Assembly: GCF_036053395.1 (NCBI RefSeq)
Contig: NZ_CP107942.1
Coordinates: 9,332,001 to 9,396,000, forward strand
Direction of reading: 5' to 3'
DNA length: 64,000 nucleotides
Source: Actinoplanes sp. NBC_00393
GTDB lineage: Bacteria; Actinomycetota; Actinomycetes; Mycobacteriales; Micromonosporaceae
Below are positions 52,419-63,844 of this stretch, piece by piece. The position numbers and the translations under genes are program-made. The notes beneath the pieces were generated by a model. It saw only the letters and a program-made list of their open reading frames with translations. It was not told the DNA's origin and ran no database searches. Position 1 is the stretch's first letter. Every line of letters begins with the position of its first letter.

Positions 52419-54086
52419 ATGCGTGCTCCGGCTTGGCTTCCGATGCCTGTGCGCCGCACCCTCCGGGTGGTGCGGCGCTACTGGCGCGTGGTCGTGCGCT
52501 GGTTCCGGCAGTATTCGGCGCCGGCCCGGCGGGCCTGGCGCCGTTCGCTGCAGCTGCGGGTGGTCGCTCTCACCCTGGTCGCCTCCAGCCTGCTGGTCGG
52601 CACGTTCGGCTGGTTCATCGCGGACCGCAGCGCCGACATCCTGCTGAGCCGCACCAAGGACGAGGTCTCCTCGTCCATGAGCGGCAAGGTGGAGTATGCG
52701 TACAAGCAGCTCAGCGTGCATCCCGCCGCGCGTGACCCGGAGCTTCCGAACACGATCGCGGGCACCGTCAACGAGCTGTTCGACGGCGATCCGGCCGATG
52801 ACGGCGGCTCGGTGATCTCCATCCGGGCGGCCGACTACCCCGACCTGGGTGCCGTGACGCTGCCCCTCGATGTCGACACCCAGCAGCTGATCACTCCGGA
52901 GATGGTCCAGGCCGTGGCCGGTTCCGGTTCGGTGGCACAGCAGATCCGGACCGCGGAGATCAAGGGCCAGACCATCAAATTCTTGGTGTACGGGTCACCG
53001 GTGCGCACCAAATTCGGGCATCTCGAGCTGTACTACATGGTGCCCCTCACCACCGAGGACCGGACCGCCAATCAGATCCGGACCACCGTGCTGGCCACCG
53101 GGATCGCGCTGGTCTTCCTGCTCGGCGTGGTGGCCGGCCTGGTCACCCGCCTGGTGGTGAACCCGGTGCGGGTCGCCGCCCGGACCGCTCAGCGGCTCTC
53201 CGCGGGCCTGCTGGACCAGCGGATGAAGGTCGACGGCGAGGACGATCTGGCGTTGCTCGCGGCGGCGTTCAACCAGATGGCGGCGAACCTGCAGCGGCAG
53301 ATCGTCCGGCTGGAGGAGATGTCGCGACTGCAACGCCGGTTCACCTCGGACGTCTCGCACGAGCTGCGGACACCGCTGACGACCGTACGGATGGCCGCTG
53401 ATCTGATCTTCTCGGAGCGGGAGTCGTTCGAGCCCGCGGTGGCCCGCAGCGCCGAGCTGCTGCAGGCCGAGCTGGACCGCTTCGAGGACCTGCTCACCGA
53501 CCTGCTGGAGATCAGCCGGTTCGACGCCGGCTTCGCCGCCCTGGACGCCGAGCACACCGACCTGGTCCCGATCGTGCAGCGGGTGACCGAGCGCCTCGGT
53601 GGTCTCGCCGAGCGGGCCGGTGTCGAGCTGGACCTGCGCCTGCCGGAGACCCCGGTGATCGCCGAGGTCGATCCGCGCCGGGTCGAGCGGGTGCTGCGCA
53701 ACCTGGTCGGCAACGCCATCGAGCACGCCGAGCACAAGCCGGTGGTGGTCACCATGGTGACCGACGAGGCGGCCGTCGCGATCACCGTTCGGGATCACGG
53801 GATCGGTCTGAAGCCCGGCGAGGAGCGGCTGGTCTTCAACCGGTTCTGGCGGGCCGACCCGTCCCGGGCCCGGCAGACCGGCGGCACCGGCCTCGGCCTC
53901 TCGATCAGCGTCGAGGACGCCCGGCTGCACGGTGGCTGGCTGGAGGCCTGGGGCGCCCCGGGTGAGGGTGCCCAGTTCCGCCTGACTCTGCCGGTGCGGG
54001 CCGGGGACCGGCTGGTCGCCGCTCCGCTGCCGCTGATCCCGCGGGATCGCCCGGCCATCACCGGTGAACCGGCGGAGGTGAGCTGA
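52419..54086 (+). CDS. mtrB: MtrB sensor histidine kinase
   Basis: A 555-residue membrane kinase, partner of MtrA. A first transmembrane helix near residue 45 (LQLRVVALTLVASSLLVGTF) and a second near 230 (TVLATGIALVFLLGVVAGLV) enclose an extracytoplasmic sensor. A HAMP domain follows, then the H-box SDVSHELRTPLTTVRMAADL with H314, the N-box LRNLVGNAIEHAE, the G1 box RDHGIGLKP and the G2 box GGTGLGLSISVEDA. The start ATG 52419 is 29 bases behind mtrA, and the stop overlaps lpqB by one base. The basic amphipathic N-terminus before helix 1 is normal for MtrB. Confidence 0.95.
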   Translation: MRAPAWLPMPVRRTLRVVRRYWRVVVRWFRQYSAPARRAWRRSLQLRVVALTLVASSLLVGTFGWFIADRSADILLSRTKDEVSSSMSGKVEYAYKQLSVHPAARDPELPNTIAGTVNELFDGDPADDGGSVISIRAADYPDLGAVTLPLDVDTQQLITPEMVQAVAGSGSVAQQIRTAEIKGQTIKFLVYGSPVRTKFGHLELYYMVPLTTEDRTANQIRTTVLATGIALVFLLGVVAGLVTRLVVNPVRVAARTAQRLSAGLLDQRMKVDGEDDLALLAAAFNQMAANLQRQIVRLEEMSRLQRRFTSDVSHELRTPLTTVRMAADLIFSERESFEPAVARSAELLQAELDRFEDLLTDLLEISRFDAGFAALDAEHTDLVPIVQRVTERLGGLAERAGVELDLRLPETPVIAEVDPRRVERVLRNLVGNAIEHAEHKPVVVTMVTDEAAVAITVRDHGIGLKPGEERLVFNRFWRADPSRARQTGGTGLGLSISVEDARLHGGWLEAWGAPGEGAQFRLTLPVRAGDRLVAAPLPLIPRDRPAITGEPAEVS

Positions 54087-55882
54087 TGCGCCGTTCCCTG
54101 CCGGCAGTCACCGTGGTGGCGGTGCTGGTGCTCAGCGGCTGCGGGATTCCGGACGAGACCGGGGTCACCGAGATCGGCACCGGCCCCTCGACCGGCATCT
54201 CCGCCGGCGACAACGACACGCCGGTGGCCGAGGCCACCCGCGGTACGACCAAGGACCGCACGCAGTTCATCCGGAACTATCTGGAGGCCGCGGCCGGCGA
54301 CTACGACACCGCGCTGGAGCGGGTCAAGGGTTTCATGACGCAGTCGCTGGCCAACCAGTTCAAGCCGCCGTCCGCGCCGAAGGTGATCCGGCTGACCGAC
54401 ACGCCGCTGGAGGACCTCGACGAGGGCACCGTCGCCGTGTCCTACGAAGTGATCGGCACGCTGGCGAAGAACGGTGTGCTGGAGCCGGTGGAGCCGAGCA
54501 AGGGCACATACACGTTCCACGTCAGCGAGGTGGCCGGGGAAGCGGGTCTGTTCGTCGCCGAGGCGCCGGACGTCCTGCTGCTCAGCGAGGACGCGCTGAG
54601 CGAGAAGTACGTCGAGCGGACCATCTACTTCTGGAACACCGAGCGCACCACGCTGGTGCCCGACGTCCGGTACATGTCGCGCAACCTGCCGGAGGAGCAG
54701 GAACCGAACACGGTTCTCAGCTGGCTCGTCGCCGGCCCGTCGCCGTGGCTGCGGGACGCCGTGGAGGCGCTGCCGGAGGGCACGGCGACCATCGGCAAGG
54801 TCCCCGCGATCGCCGACGGACGGCTGCAGATCGAGCTGACCGCTCAGGCCGTCCCCGCCAAGGGCGCCGCGGAGGCGATGGAACGGCTGCGCAACCAGCT
54901 GCAGTGGTCGCTGCGCCCGGCGCAGTACGAGTTCCTCAACGTGAAGATCGGCCACCAGCAGGAACACGAGTACACCGCGACGAACTACTACACCAGCAAC
55001 GTGGCCCACCGGCTGGCCCTCTCCCCGGAGCGGTTCGTGGTATACGACGGCAAGATCGTCCGCGTCGCCAAGTCGACGAACGAGACCGAGCGCATTCCGG
55101 CGATCCCGGCCGCGGCCAACAAGGACGTGCGGTTCGGGGCTCTGCACTCCTCGGCGACCCACATCTTCGCGGCCGTGGTCAGCGGACGGGACGACGCATT
55201 GCGGGTCGGCGCCGCGCAGTTCGACCAGGACGCCACCCTGCAGACCGTCACCGGGCTGCCGGCCGGCCGGGGCCAGCCGGTCTGGGCGATCACTCCGGAC
55301 AAGACGACCGAGGGCGCGGTCGGGCTGATCCTCGCGAACGGGCGGCTGCACAGCTTCGGCGCGCAGGGCGGTGCGGCACAGGCGGTCCCGCTGCCCGGGG
55401 TGACCGGGAAGATCAGCGCGTTCTCGGTCGCACCGGACGGGCACCGGCTGGCGCTCGTGGTCGACGGCCGGCTCTACCGGGCCACCCTGACCGTTACCGG
55501 CGACGGCGTCGAGCTCAGTGTTCCTGAGCAGCTCCGCCCGCCGCTGGAGGCCGTCACCGCGGTGGCCTTCAGCAGCGAGAGCTGGCTCAACGTGGCGGGG
55601 TCGCGGCGAGGCCGGGGCTCGATCATCCAGGTGTCTGTGGACGGGGCGCGGGAGGGCCCGAACCCGGTGGAGATCGGCAGTGGCGTGATCAACTACCTGA
55701 CCGCGTACCCGAGCAACCCGCAGACGAACGAGTACCACTCCAACTCGGTGTCGTTCACCATCGGCGCGGTGGCCTACGACGTGTTGGCCAAGGCCGAATC
55801 GATCGGTGTCAACGACCTGGCCGATCCGCCCGCGCAGCCGCCGGCCGGCAAGATCCCGACCGCGCCGTTCTTCTTGAACTGA
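54086..55882 (+). CDS. lpqB: LpqB lipoprotein of the MtrAB system
   Basis: A 598-residue lipoprotein that interacts with the MtrB sensor domain in mycobacteria. The signal ends in a lipobox, LVLSGC with Cys19. A GerMN-like domain region lies at residues ~190-310 (EQEPNTVLSWLVAGPSPWL; LEALPEG-type texts), and the C-terminal half resembles a beta-propeller (GQPVWAITPDKTTEGAVGLI; FSVAPDGHRLALVVDGRLYR). The ATG 54086 overlaps the mtrB stop (TGATG), so the two are translationally coupled. The length is usual for LpqB. Confidence 0.94.
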   Translation: MRRSLPAVTVVAVLVLSGCGIPDETGVTEIGTGPSTGISAGDNDTPVAEATRGTTKDRTQFIRNYLEAAAGDYDTALERVKGFMTQSLANQFKPPSAPKVIRLTDTPLEDLDEGTVAVSYEVIGTLAKNGVLEPVEPSKGTYTFHVSEVAGEAGLFVAEAPDVLLLSEDALSEKYVERTIYFWNTERTTLVPDVRYMSRNLPEEQEPNTVLSWLVAGPSPWLRDAVEALPEGTATIGKVPAIADGRLQIELTAQAVPAKGAAEAMERLRNQLQWSLRPAQYEFLNVKIGHQQEHEYTATNYYTSNVAHRLALSPERFVVYDGKIVRVAKSTNETERIPAIPAAANKDVRFGALHSSATHIFAAVVSGRDDALRVGAAQFDQDATLQTVTGLPAGRGQPVWAITPDKTTEGAVGLILANGRLHSFGAQGGAAQAVPLPGVTGKISAFSVAPDGHRLALVVDGRLYRATLTVTGDGVELSVPEQLRPPLEAVTAVAFSSESWLNVAGSRRGRGSIIQVSVDGAREGPNPVEIGSGVINYLTAYPSNPQTNEYHSNSVSFTIGAVAYDVLAKAESIGVNDLADPPAQPPAGKIPTAPFFLN

Positions 55883-55883
55883 C

Positions 55884-56603
55884 ATGGTCGCGGCGCTCCT
55901 CGGCGAACTGGCCGACCTGGTTCTGCCGGGCGCCTGTGCGGGGTGCGGGGCGGAACGGGTCCGGCTGAGCTACGGCACGTGTGCCGCGTGCGTGACGGCT
56001 CTGGAGGCGCTCCGGCCGTATGCCACCGCACCGAGTCCGTCGCCGGCCGGTTTTCCACCCTGTGTGACGGTGGGGTCCTACGCCGGGTCGTTGCGGGGCG
56101 CGCTTCTGGCGTACAAGGAAAAGGGCCGGCATCGACTCGCTCGGCCTCTCGGCGCCCTGCTGGCCGGCGCGGTCGCTGCGGTCGCGCCGCGTGACCGCCC
56201 GGTGGTGCTGCTTCCGGTGCCCTCGACCGCGGCAGCCCGGCGGGAGCGGCACGGTGACCACATGGCGCGGCTGACCGATCACGCCGTGCGGCGGCTGCGC
56301 ACGGCCGGATACACCGCTACTACCGTGCAGCCTTTGCGGGCGCTGCCGAAGCCTGACTCCACGTCGCTGGACGCTGCCGGACGGTTGATCTCCGCTGTCA
56401 ATTCGCTGCGAATCAGTCCCCGAATCAGCGTTCTGCAACGCGGCGGCCGGATCAGGGGCACGCTTGTGGTGACGGATGACATCGTCACCACCGGCGCCAC
56501 ATTGGCAGCGGTGGCTCGCCGTCTTGAGGAGGCGGACATGCAGGTCACAGGTGCCGCAGTGTTGGCAGCCACGCAACTGCGCCGAACTGCCCCCGGTAAT
56601 TGA
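55884..56603 (+). CDS. ComF-family phosphoribosyltransferase-like protein
   Basis: A 239-residue ComF-like protein. The N-terminal zinc-ribbon cysteines appear as CAGCG, then CAAC, and the C-terminal PRPP-binding loop is VVTDDIVTTGATL. In between lies VLLPVPSTAAARRERHGDHM. In transformable bacteria ComF helps DNA uptake; in actinomycetes the role is not established. It starts at ATG 55884, two bases after the lpqB stop, and its 3' end leads into the hpf leader. Confidence 0.92.
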   Translation: MVAALLGELADLVLPGACAGCGAERVRLSYGTCAACVTALEALRPYATAPSPSPAGFPPCVTVGSYAGSLRGALLAYKEKGRHRLARPLGALLAGAVAAVAPRDRPVVLLPVPSTAAARRERHGDHMARLTDHAVRRLRTAGYTATTVQPLRALPKPDSTSLDAAGRLISAVNSLRISPRISVLQRGGRIRGTLVVTDDIVTTGATLAAVARRLEEADMQVTGAAVLAATQLRRTAPGN

Positions 56604-56705
56604 GGGCACGGTCTCCGGTTTCCCGATAGAGGCGAAAGTCAGCCCCCGGTTATACCAAACGTGTGGTGACGGGCGGGCATAGGCGGGTTAGCGTCTAGGT
56701 GACGA

Positions 56706-56815
56706 GGGTGAGCGGACCGGCTCACCCGCCACCGGAGCGCCGAGAGCCTGGGTTCCCCGCACCGGAAAGGAGTCGTCTCACCCACGTAGGCCGCGTCGGT
56801 GGCAAGTCACGCGGC
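56706..56815 (+). ncRNA. Structured RNA upstream of hpf (candidate raiA-type RNA)
   Basis: In the 281-base gap between comF and hpf, GGGTGAGC (56706-56713) pairs with GCTCACCC (56720-56727). GCCACCG (56728-56734) pairs with CGGTGGC (56797-56803) over a long range. GCCGCGT (56790-56796) pairs with ACGCGGC (56809-56815), which would make a pseudoknot with the preceding helix. The unpaired stretches (CGGAAAGGAG, CACGTAGGC) look conserved-RNA-like. raiA RNA motifs have been described computationally upstream of raiA/hpf in Actinobacteria and Firmicutes; membership here is inferred from position and layout only. Confidence 0.5.
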
Positions 56816-56884
56816 GTTTTCCCTGAGCAACACGACGCGCCGCGGTACGGCGCCAGCATGTAATCACGTTGGGGGAGGTCACGA

Positions 56885-57502
56885 GTGGACATTGTCGTCA
56901 AGGGCCGCAACGTAGAGGTTCCCGACCACTATCGAGAGCATGTCGCAGACAAGCTGAGCAAGGTCGAACGTTACGACCAGAAGCTGATGAGGGCGGACGT
57001 GGAGCTTTTCCACGAACGCAACCCGCGACAGTCCGACACCTGCCAGCGTGTCGAGATCACCGTCATGACCAAGGGACCTGTGATCCGCGCTGAGGCACAG
57101 GCACAAGACTTCTATGCAGCCCTGGACTGCGCCATCAACAAGCTGGATGCCCGGTTGCGCCGCTCGGCCGACCGGCGCCGCGTCCACCGCGGCCGGCACG
57201 CCCCGGTGTCCGTGGCAGCCGCTACCGCCAATCTCCCCACCGATCTGACCGGTGCCGTCGCCACGCTGACCGCGGAGCCGTCCGTCGACGCCGACCTGGC
57301 CGAGCACGACGAGAACCAGCCGTGGCGCATCGTTCGGGAGAAGGAGCATCCGGCTGAGCCGATGACCGTCGACGATGCGCTCTTCCAGATGGAGCTGGTC
57401 GGTCACGACTTCTATCTGTTCCTCGACAAGGACAGTGGCCGCCCCAGCGTCGTCTACCGCCGCCGGGGCTACGACTACGGGATCCTAAGTCTCGCGGTGT
57501 GA
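56885..57502 (+). CDS. hpf: Long-form ribosome hibernation promoting factor
   Basis: A 205-residue protein that dimerises ribosomes in stationary phase or stress. The N-terminal S30AE domain (MDIVVKGRNVEVPDHYREHV; DFYAALDCAINKLDARLRR) and the C-terminal dimerisation domain (MTVDDALFQMELVGHDFYLF; VVYRRRGYDYGILSLAV) make it the long form. GTG 56885 has GGGGGAGG at good spacing. A structured leader precedes it. Its 3' end overlaps the convergent acetyltransferase gene by 18 bases. Confidence 0.95.
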   Translation: MDIVVKGRNVEVPDHYREHVADKLSKVERYDQKLMRADVELFHERNPRQSDTCQRVEITVMTKGPVIRAEAQAQDFYAALDCAINKLDARLRRSADRRRVHRGRHAPVSVAAATANLPTDLTGAVATLTAEPSVDADLAEHDENQPWRIVREKEHPAEPMTVDDALFQMELVGHDFYLFLDKDSGRPSVVYRRRGYDYGILSLAV

Positions 57503-58573
57503 CCCGTCCTGGCTGGAGGCCTGCGCCAGCAGGTCTCCAGCCAGCAGCACGAACTGAACGTCGTCGACGCGGGCGCCGTCCTTACCGGGCAGGCGCAAGC
57601 GCTGGTATGCCTCCTTGCGGAAGCCCGCCTTCTCCAGCACGCGCTGCGAGCCGATGTTCGTCGGCAGCGCGCCGGCGATCAGCCGGACGATGGAGGTCTC
57701 CGCGAAGGTCCAGAGGGCGAGCAGCTGCGCGGCCCGGGTGGCGAAACCGCGACCGCGGAACGCGGGCAGCATGCTGTACCCGATCATGGCCTGGGCCAGC
57801 GGCGGCTCCTGGTAATAGAGGCCGATCTCGCCTGCCCTGGTGCCGGTCGCCGCGTCGAGAATGACCAGGTCAGCACGGTCGCCGGCGAGCCAGTGCGATT
57901 CCGTACGCACGCACCGGCGGTGTATCTCGTCGGCCGGCTTCGGTTCCGGCGGCACACTGGTGTCGATCACGTCCGGCACGTTGTGCAACTCGGTGTAGAA
58001 GTCGATGTCCTGCTCGCCCAGCCGGCGCAGGGTCACCACCCCGTCGGTCAGCTCGTCGCCGGGCAGATCCGGCAGCAGACGGGCGGCCGGCTCGCGCGGG
58101 TCGCCGGCCAGGCGGGTGAACACCAGCATGTCCTGGCGGCCGCCGTCGGTGGCCGGGAGCGCACCCCGGCGTACGCCCTCGCGGGTGTATCCGGCCGCCA
58201 TCGCGACCCGCTGAGCCGCCGGGTTGTCCCAGTGGATCAGCAGCTCCAGCCGTTCCAGGCCGCTGCCGAACGCGTACCGGTCGAAGGCTCGCAGCGCCGC
58301 CGTGGCCACCCCGCGCCGGCGTGCCCACGGCGCGACCCAGAAGGTCACCTCGGCCTGACCCCGCCCGGGCGCCGCCGCGCTCAGCCCGATCCCGCCGAGC
58401 ATCCGGTCGGTCTGCTCGTCGGCGATGACGTGACCTGCGGACGGGCCGGTGTCGGAGCGGGCGAACCGGCGGAAAACCGGATCTTCGTACGCCTCGGCGA
58501 GTGCCGCCGCATCCTCCGGCCGGTGCTCGCGCAGCCGGATGCCACCGTCCTGGTCCCACTGGTCCTGATCCAC
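57485..58573 (-). CDS. Tandem GNAT N-acetyltransferase
   Basis: A 362-residue protein made of two GNAT acetyltransferase domains. Domain 1 (residues ~10-155) contains AEVTFWVAPWARRRGVATAA and NPAAQRVAMAAGYTREGVRR. Domain 2 (~180-340) contains ATGTRAGEIGLYYQEPPLAQ, MLPAFRGRGFATRAAQLLAL and NIGSQRVLEKAGFRKEAYQR. Both show the acetyl-CoA-binding RGxGxA-type motif (RRRGVA, RGRGFA). The acceptor is unknown; RimJ/RimL-like N-terminal acetylation is a possibility. GTG 58573 has GAGGAT upstream; a longer GTG at 58651 has no ribosome binding site. Confidence 0.85.
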   Translation of the reverse strand: MDQDQWDQDGGIRLREHRPEDAAALAEAYEDPVFRRFARSDTGPSAGHVIADEQTDRMLGGIGLSAAAPGRGQAEVTFWVAPWARRRGVATAALRAFDRYAFGSGLERLELLIHWDNPAAQRVAMAAGYTREGVRRGALPATDGGRQDMLVFTRLAGDPREPAARLLPDLPGDELTDGVVTLRRLGEQDIDFYTELHNVPDVIDTSVPPEPKPADEIHRRCVRTESHWLAGDRADLVILDAATGTRAGEIGLYYQEPPLAQAMIGYSMLPAFRGRGFATRAAQLLALWTFAETSIVRLIAGALPTNIGSQRVLEKAGFRKEAYQRLRLPGKDGARVDDVQFVLLAGDLLAQASSQDGSHRET

Positions 58574-58757
58574 AGCCTCATCCTCGCTGGGACGCGCCCG
58601 GGCACCAAACCGATTTGAAACAGTCGGCGGCTGCGCTATCAGCGAACTCACCGCGACGTTTCATGCTTTTTGTGCGTTTCACCGGAGGCTCGGGTCACAG
58701 GTCAAGGGGGAAGGTGCCTACGATGGTTCGGCAGACTGTCTAGGGGAGCGTTGACCC

Positions 58758-61661
<2,904 letters not shown>

Positions 61662-61680
61662 TCCACCAGCTCCACGCAGA

Positions 61681-61718
61681 GCGGCCCGCCCCCGGTCCCA
61701 AGCCGGGCGGCGGGCCGC
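61681..61718 (+). terminator. Terminator hairpin after secA
   Basis: GCGGCCCGCC (61681-61690) and GGCGGGCCGC (61709-61718) form a perfect 10-bp stem; an inner CCCGG/CCGGG hairpin extends it. There is no strong T-run. Confidence 0.7.
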
Positions 61719-61796
61719 CGCCGTTTCCGCCGGTGCCGCCTTCAAAGGCGCCCGGCCCAACCAACCGTCGGCCTAGCCAGCCGCTGGTCCCGCCGG

Positions 61797-61988
61797 CCCA
61801 GCCAACCGCTGGCCCAGCCAACCGCTGGCCCAGCCAACCGCTGGCCCAGCCAACCGCTGGCCCAGCCAACCGCTGGCCCAGCCAACCGCTGGCCCAGCCA
61901 ACCGCTGGCCCAGCCAACCGCTGGCCCAGCCAACCGCTGGCCCAGCCAACCGCTGGCCCAGCCAACCGCTGGCCCAGCCAATAGCTGG
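61797..61988. repeat. 16-bp minisatellite, 12 copies
   Basis: The unit CCCAGCCAACCGCTGG is repeated every 16 bases from 61797. Eleven copies are identical and the last (61973-61988) has two substitutions. Each unit contains CCAGC and GCTGG arms around five bases. Sixteen is not divisible by three, so the apparent repetitive reading frames are by-products. Confidence 0.95.
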
Positions 61989-61997
61989 CCTGGCCCG

Positions 61998-62168
61998 CCG
62001 CCAGCCAGCTCGGCCAGTCCAGCCGACCGCCAGCCAGCTCGGCCAGCCCAGCCGACCGCCAGCCCTCCCAGCCCAGGCCATCCCTCCCAGGCCAGCCCTC
62101 CCAGGCCAGCCCTCCCAGGCCAGCCCTCCCAGCCCAGCCCCTCCCAGCCCAGCCCTCCCAGTCCTCCC
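61998..62168. repeat. Second and third minisatellites (29-bp x2, 14-bp x several)
   Basis: Two 29-base units (61998-62026, 62027-62055) containing CCAGCCAGCTCGGCCAG differ by one base. They are followed to about 62168 by variants of CCCTCCCAGGCCAG. No gene is supported between 61719 and 62246. Confidence 0.85.
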
Positions 62169-62246
62169 GGGTGGAACCCGGAACGCCCGCCGCCTCTACT
62201 GCGCACCGGGCGCCCCGGGGCCCGTCGGGGTCGGGAGCGAGGCCGC

Positions 62247-62840
62247 TCAGATCAGGCGCAGCGCGGTGGCCGCCCAGCTCTTCTGGTGCAGCTCCATCCG
62301 CAGCGCCATCGCCCAGGTGCGCTCGCCGGTCACCAGGGCGACCGCAGCCTCCACCGCGCCCGGCCGTGGCTCGCAGAGGCGCAACCGCAGCACGGCGACT
62401 GGCACCGGACGTCGCGGCGGCCGGGCGCCCACCTTCTTGGCGGCGCGCAGCGCGGCCACCCGCCGGGCCCCGGCGAGCCCCTCGGCCACCACCGAGGCGG
62501 CCTCGGCGGGCAGCGCGAGCCGGCGCAGGTGGGCCGGCGGCCGGTATCCGTTGAGGACCTCCACGCAGAGGTGCACGAAGCGCCGGACGGCCAGCTTCGC
62601 GTCGCTCGACGCGCCGGCCACCACGGGTGGCGCCGGGTCCGTTCGCGGGCCGGGCAACGCCCGTGGGCCGTCCGAGGGGACCGGCGGGACTTCCTGAGCC
62701 GACCAGTCCAGGGGGAGCTGCCGGGCCGAGGCCCAGACCTGGGGAGCCAGCTCGTCGTCGAACGGGGGTTCGTACCGGGGAACCGGTCGCAGGCGGATCG
62801 CCGGCCGGTGCCCGGTGGATGCCATCTCGACGGACCGCAT
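62247..62840 (-). CDS. Rv3235-family protein
   Basis: A 197-residue protein. The N-terminal ~75 residues are proline-rich and disordered. The C-terminal part (AKLAVRRFVHLCVEVLNGYR, PPAHLRRLALPAEAASVVAE, RPVPVAVLRLRLCEPRPGAV, TWAMALRMELHQKSWAATAL) forms the conserved domain known from Mycobacterium Rv3235, found next to secA in actinomycetes. Function is unknown. The start is ATG 62840 or, five codons later, ATG 62825. The helix-turn-helix gene is its upstream neighbour on the same strand. Confidence 0.85.
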   Translation of the reverse strand: MRSVEMASTGHRPAIRLRPVPRYEPPFDDELAPQVWASARQLPLDWSAQEVPPVPSDGPRALPGPRTDPAPPVVAGASSDAKLAVRRFVHLCVEVLNGYRPPAHLRRLALPAEAASVVAEGLAGARRVAALRAAKKVGARPPRRPVPVAVLRLRLCEPRPGAVEAAVALVTGERTWAMALRMELHQKSWAATALRLI

Positions 62841-62953
62841 CTCACCGCCAATCCTTACGTTTGCCTCCGTTTGCTTTCGATAGCCAAAGTCTGCTCGGTC
62901 CGCGAGAGCCGGGTCAAGCGAGTCGCATCAATGCGGGAAGAGGCGCAAAAGGC

Positions 62954-63181
62954 TCATTCCGGCTCGCGCTCGGCCAGCGGGTTATCGCGTACCCAAGTGG
63001 CGGTCTCCGCGTACTTCTGCTGGATGTATTCCTCCAGCTTGGCGCGCTCCACGCGCCACTGACCGCGCCCACCGATCTTGATCGCGGGCAGCTCGCCGCT
63101 GCGCACCATGTGATAGACCTGCGAGTCCGAGACGTTCAGCTCGGCCGCGACGTCGGACAGCAAGAGGAATCGGGGCTCCAC
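62954..63181 (-). CDS. Small excisionase/MerR-type helix-turn-helix protein (BldC-like)
   Basis: A 75-residue DNA-binding protein. The winged helix is visible: LLLSDVAAELNVSDSQVYHM, then VRSGELPAIKIGGRGQWRVE and a C-terminal helix AKLEEYIQQKYAET. It is of the excisionase/BldC-like type, which in actinomycetes are chromosomal regulators rather than phage proteins; no integrase is nearby. GTG 63181 has GAGG just upstream with tight spacing. Targets are unknown. Confidence 0.85.
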   Translation of the reverse strand: MEPRFLLLSDVAAELNVSDSQVYHMVRSGELPAIKIGGRGQWRVERAKLEEYIQQKYAETATWVRDNPLAEREPE

Positions 63182-63334
63182 ATCCTCAGTTTGCCATCGT
63201 TTGCCTTCGCTGGCTTCCCCTCGATGTCACCGCCCGGGTCGCCACGATCCGGAGACGCCTGGTGAAATGGGCCCTGCCCGGCCCGCGGTGGCGGTTGTAT
63301 GGCCCGGGACGGACACGAAGCGCAGGAGGACGAA

Positions 63335-63844
63335 GTGCCGATCACCGAGCTGGTCCGGGTCTACCTGCCGGCCACGCTGCCGATGCTGGCCGCCTTGCGG
63401 AGCGCCGGGCAGCTCGGCGAGGGTGCGACGGTCGCGCATGCGGTGACGCCGGCCCTGCGGGAGTGGTATGCGGAGGGCGACGAGGAGGAACTCGAGTACG
63501 TCGCCTTCACCCGGGCCGCCCAGGGCGCCCTGCAGCTGCTGCGCCACGACGCCGCGGCGCCGCGCCGGCGGGTGGTGGTCTCGGCGGACGTGCCGGCCGC
63601 GAGTCTGGTCCGGGAGGACACCGAGCTCGGATCCAGCACGGTACGCCTACCGCAGCCCGTGCAGCTCAAGGAGATCGCGAGCATCCACGTCGACGGCGCT
63701 GACGCCGCGGAGGCCGTCGCCGCTGCCGCCGACGTCGTGGAGGAGGCGCTGGCCGGCGACCCGGATGCGCAGTTCACCGTCGACAGCGCCGAGGATCACG
63801 AGCTGGAGTGGTACGCAGTCTCCGAGCTGGACGAGTTGGTCTGA
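63335..63844 (+). CDS. DUF6912-type conserved protein
   Basis: A 169-residue actinobacterial protein of unknown function. Conserved-looking segments are [54 protein letters not shown] and a C-terminal acidic stretch ending [18 protein letters not shown] 63335 is chosen because AGGAGG lies five bases upstream, and the conserved part starts at once; an earlier start would add a charged tail. It is convergent with and overlaps the partial membrane gene at the window end. Confidence 0.75.
   Translation: MPITELVRVYLPATLPMLAALRSAGQLGEGATVAHAVTPALREWYAEGDEEELEYVAFTRAAQGALQLLRHDAAAPRRRVVVSADVPAASLVREDTELGSSTVRLPQPVQLKEIASIHVDGADAAEAVAAAADVVEEALAGDPDAQFTVDSAEDHELEWYAVSELDELV

Noticed and set aside
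62954..63181. Excisionase-like gene as a sign of a prophage or integrative element
   Set aside because: No integrase, attachment repeats or phage genes nearby; BldC-like chromosomal regulators have the same fold and the gene sits in a conserved secA neighbourhood.
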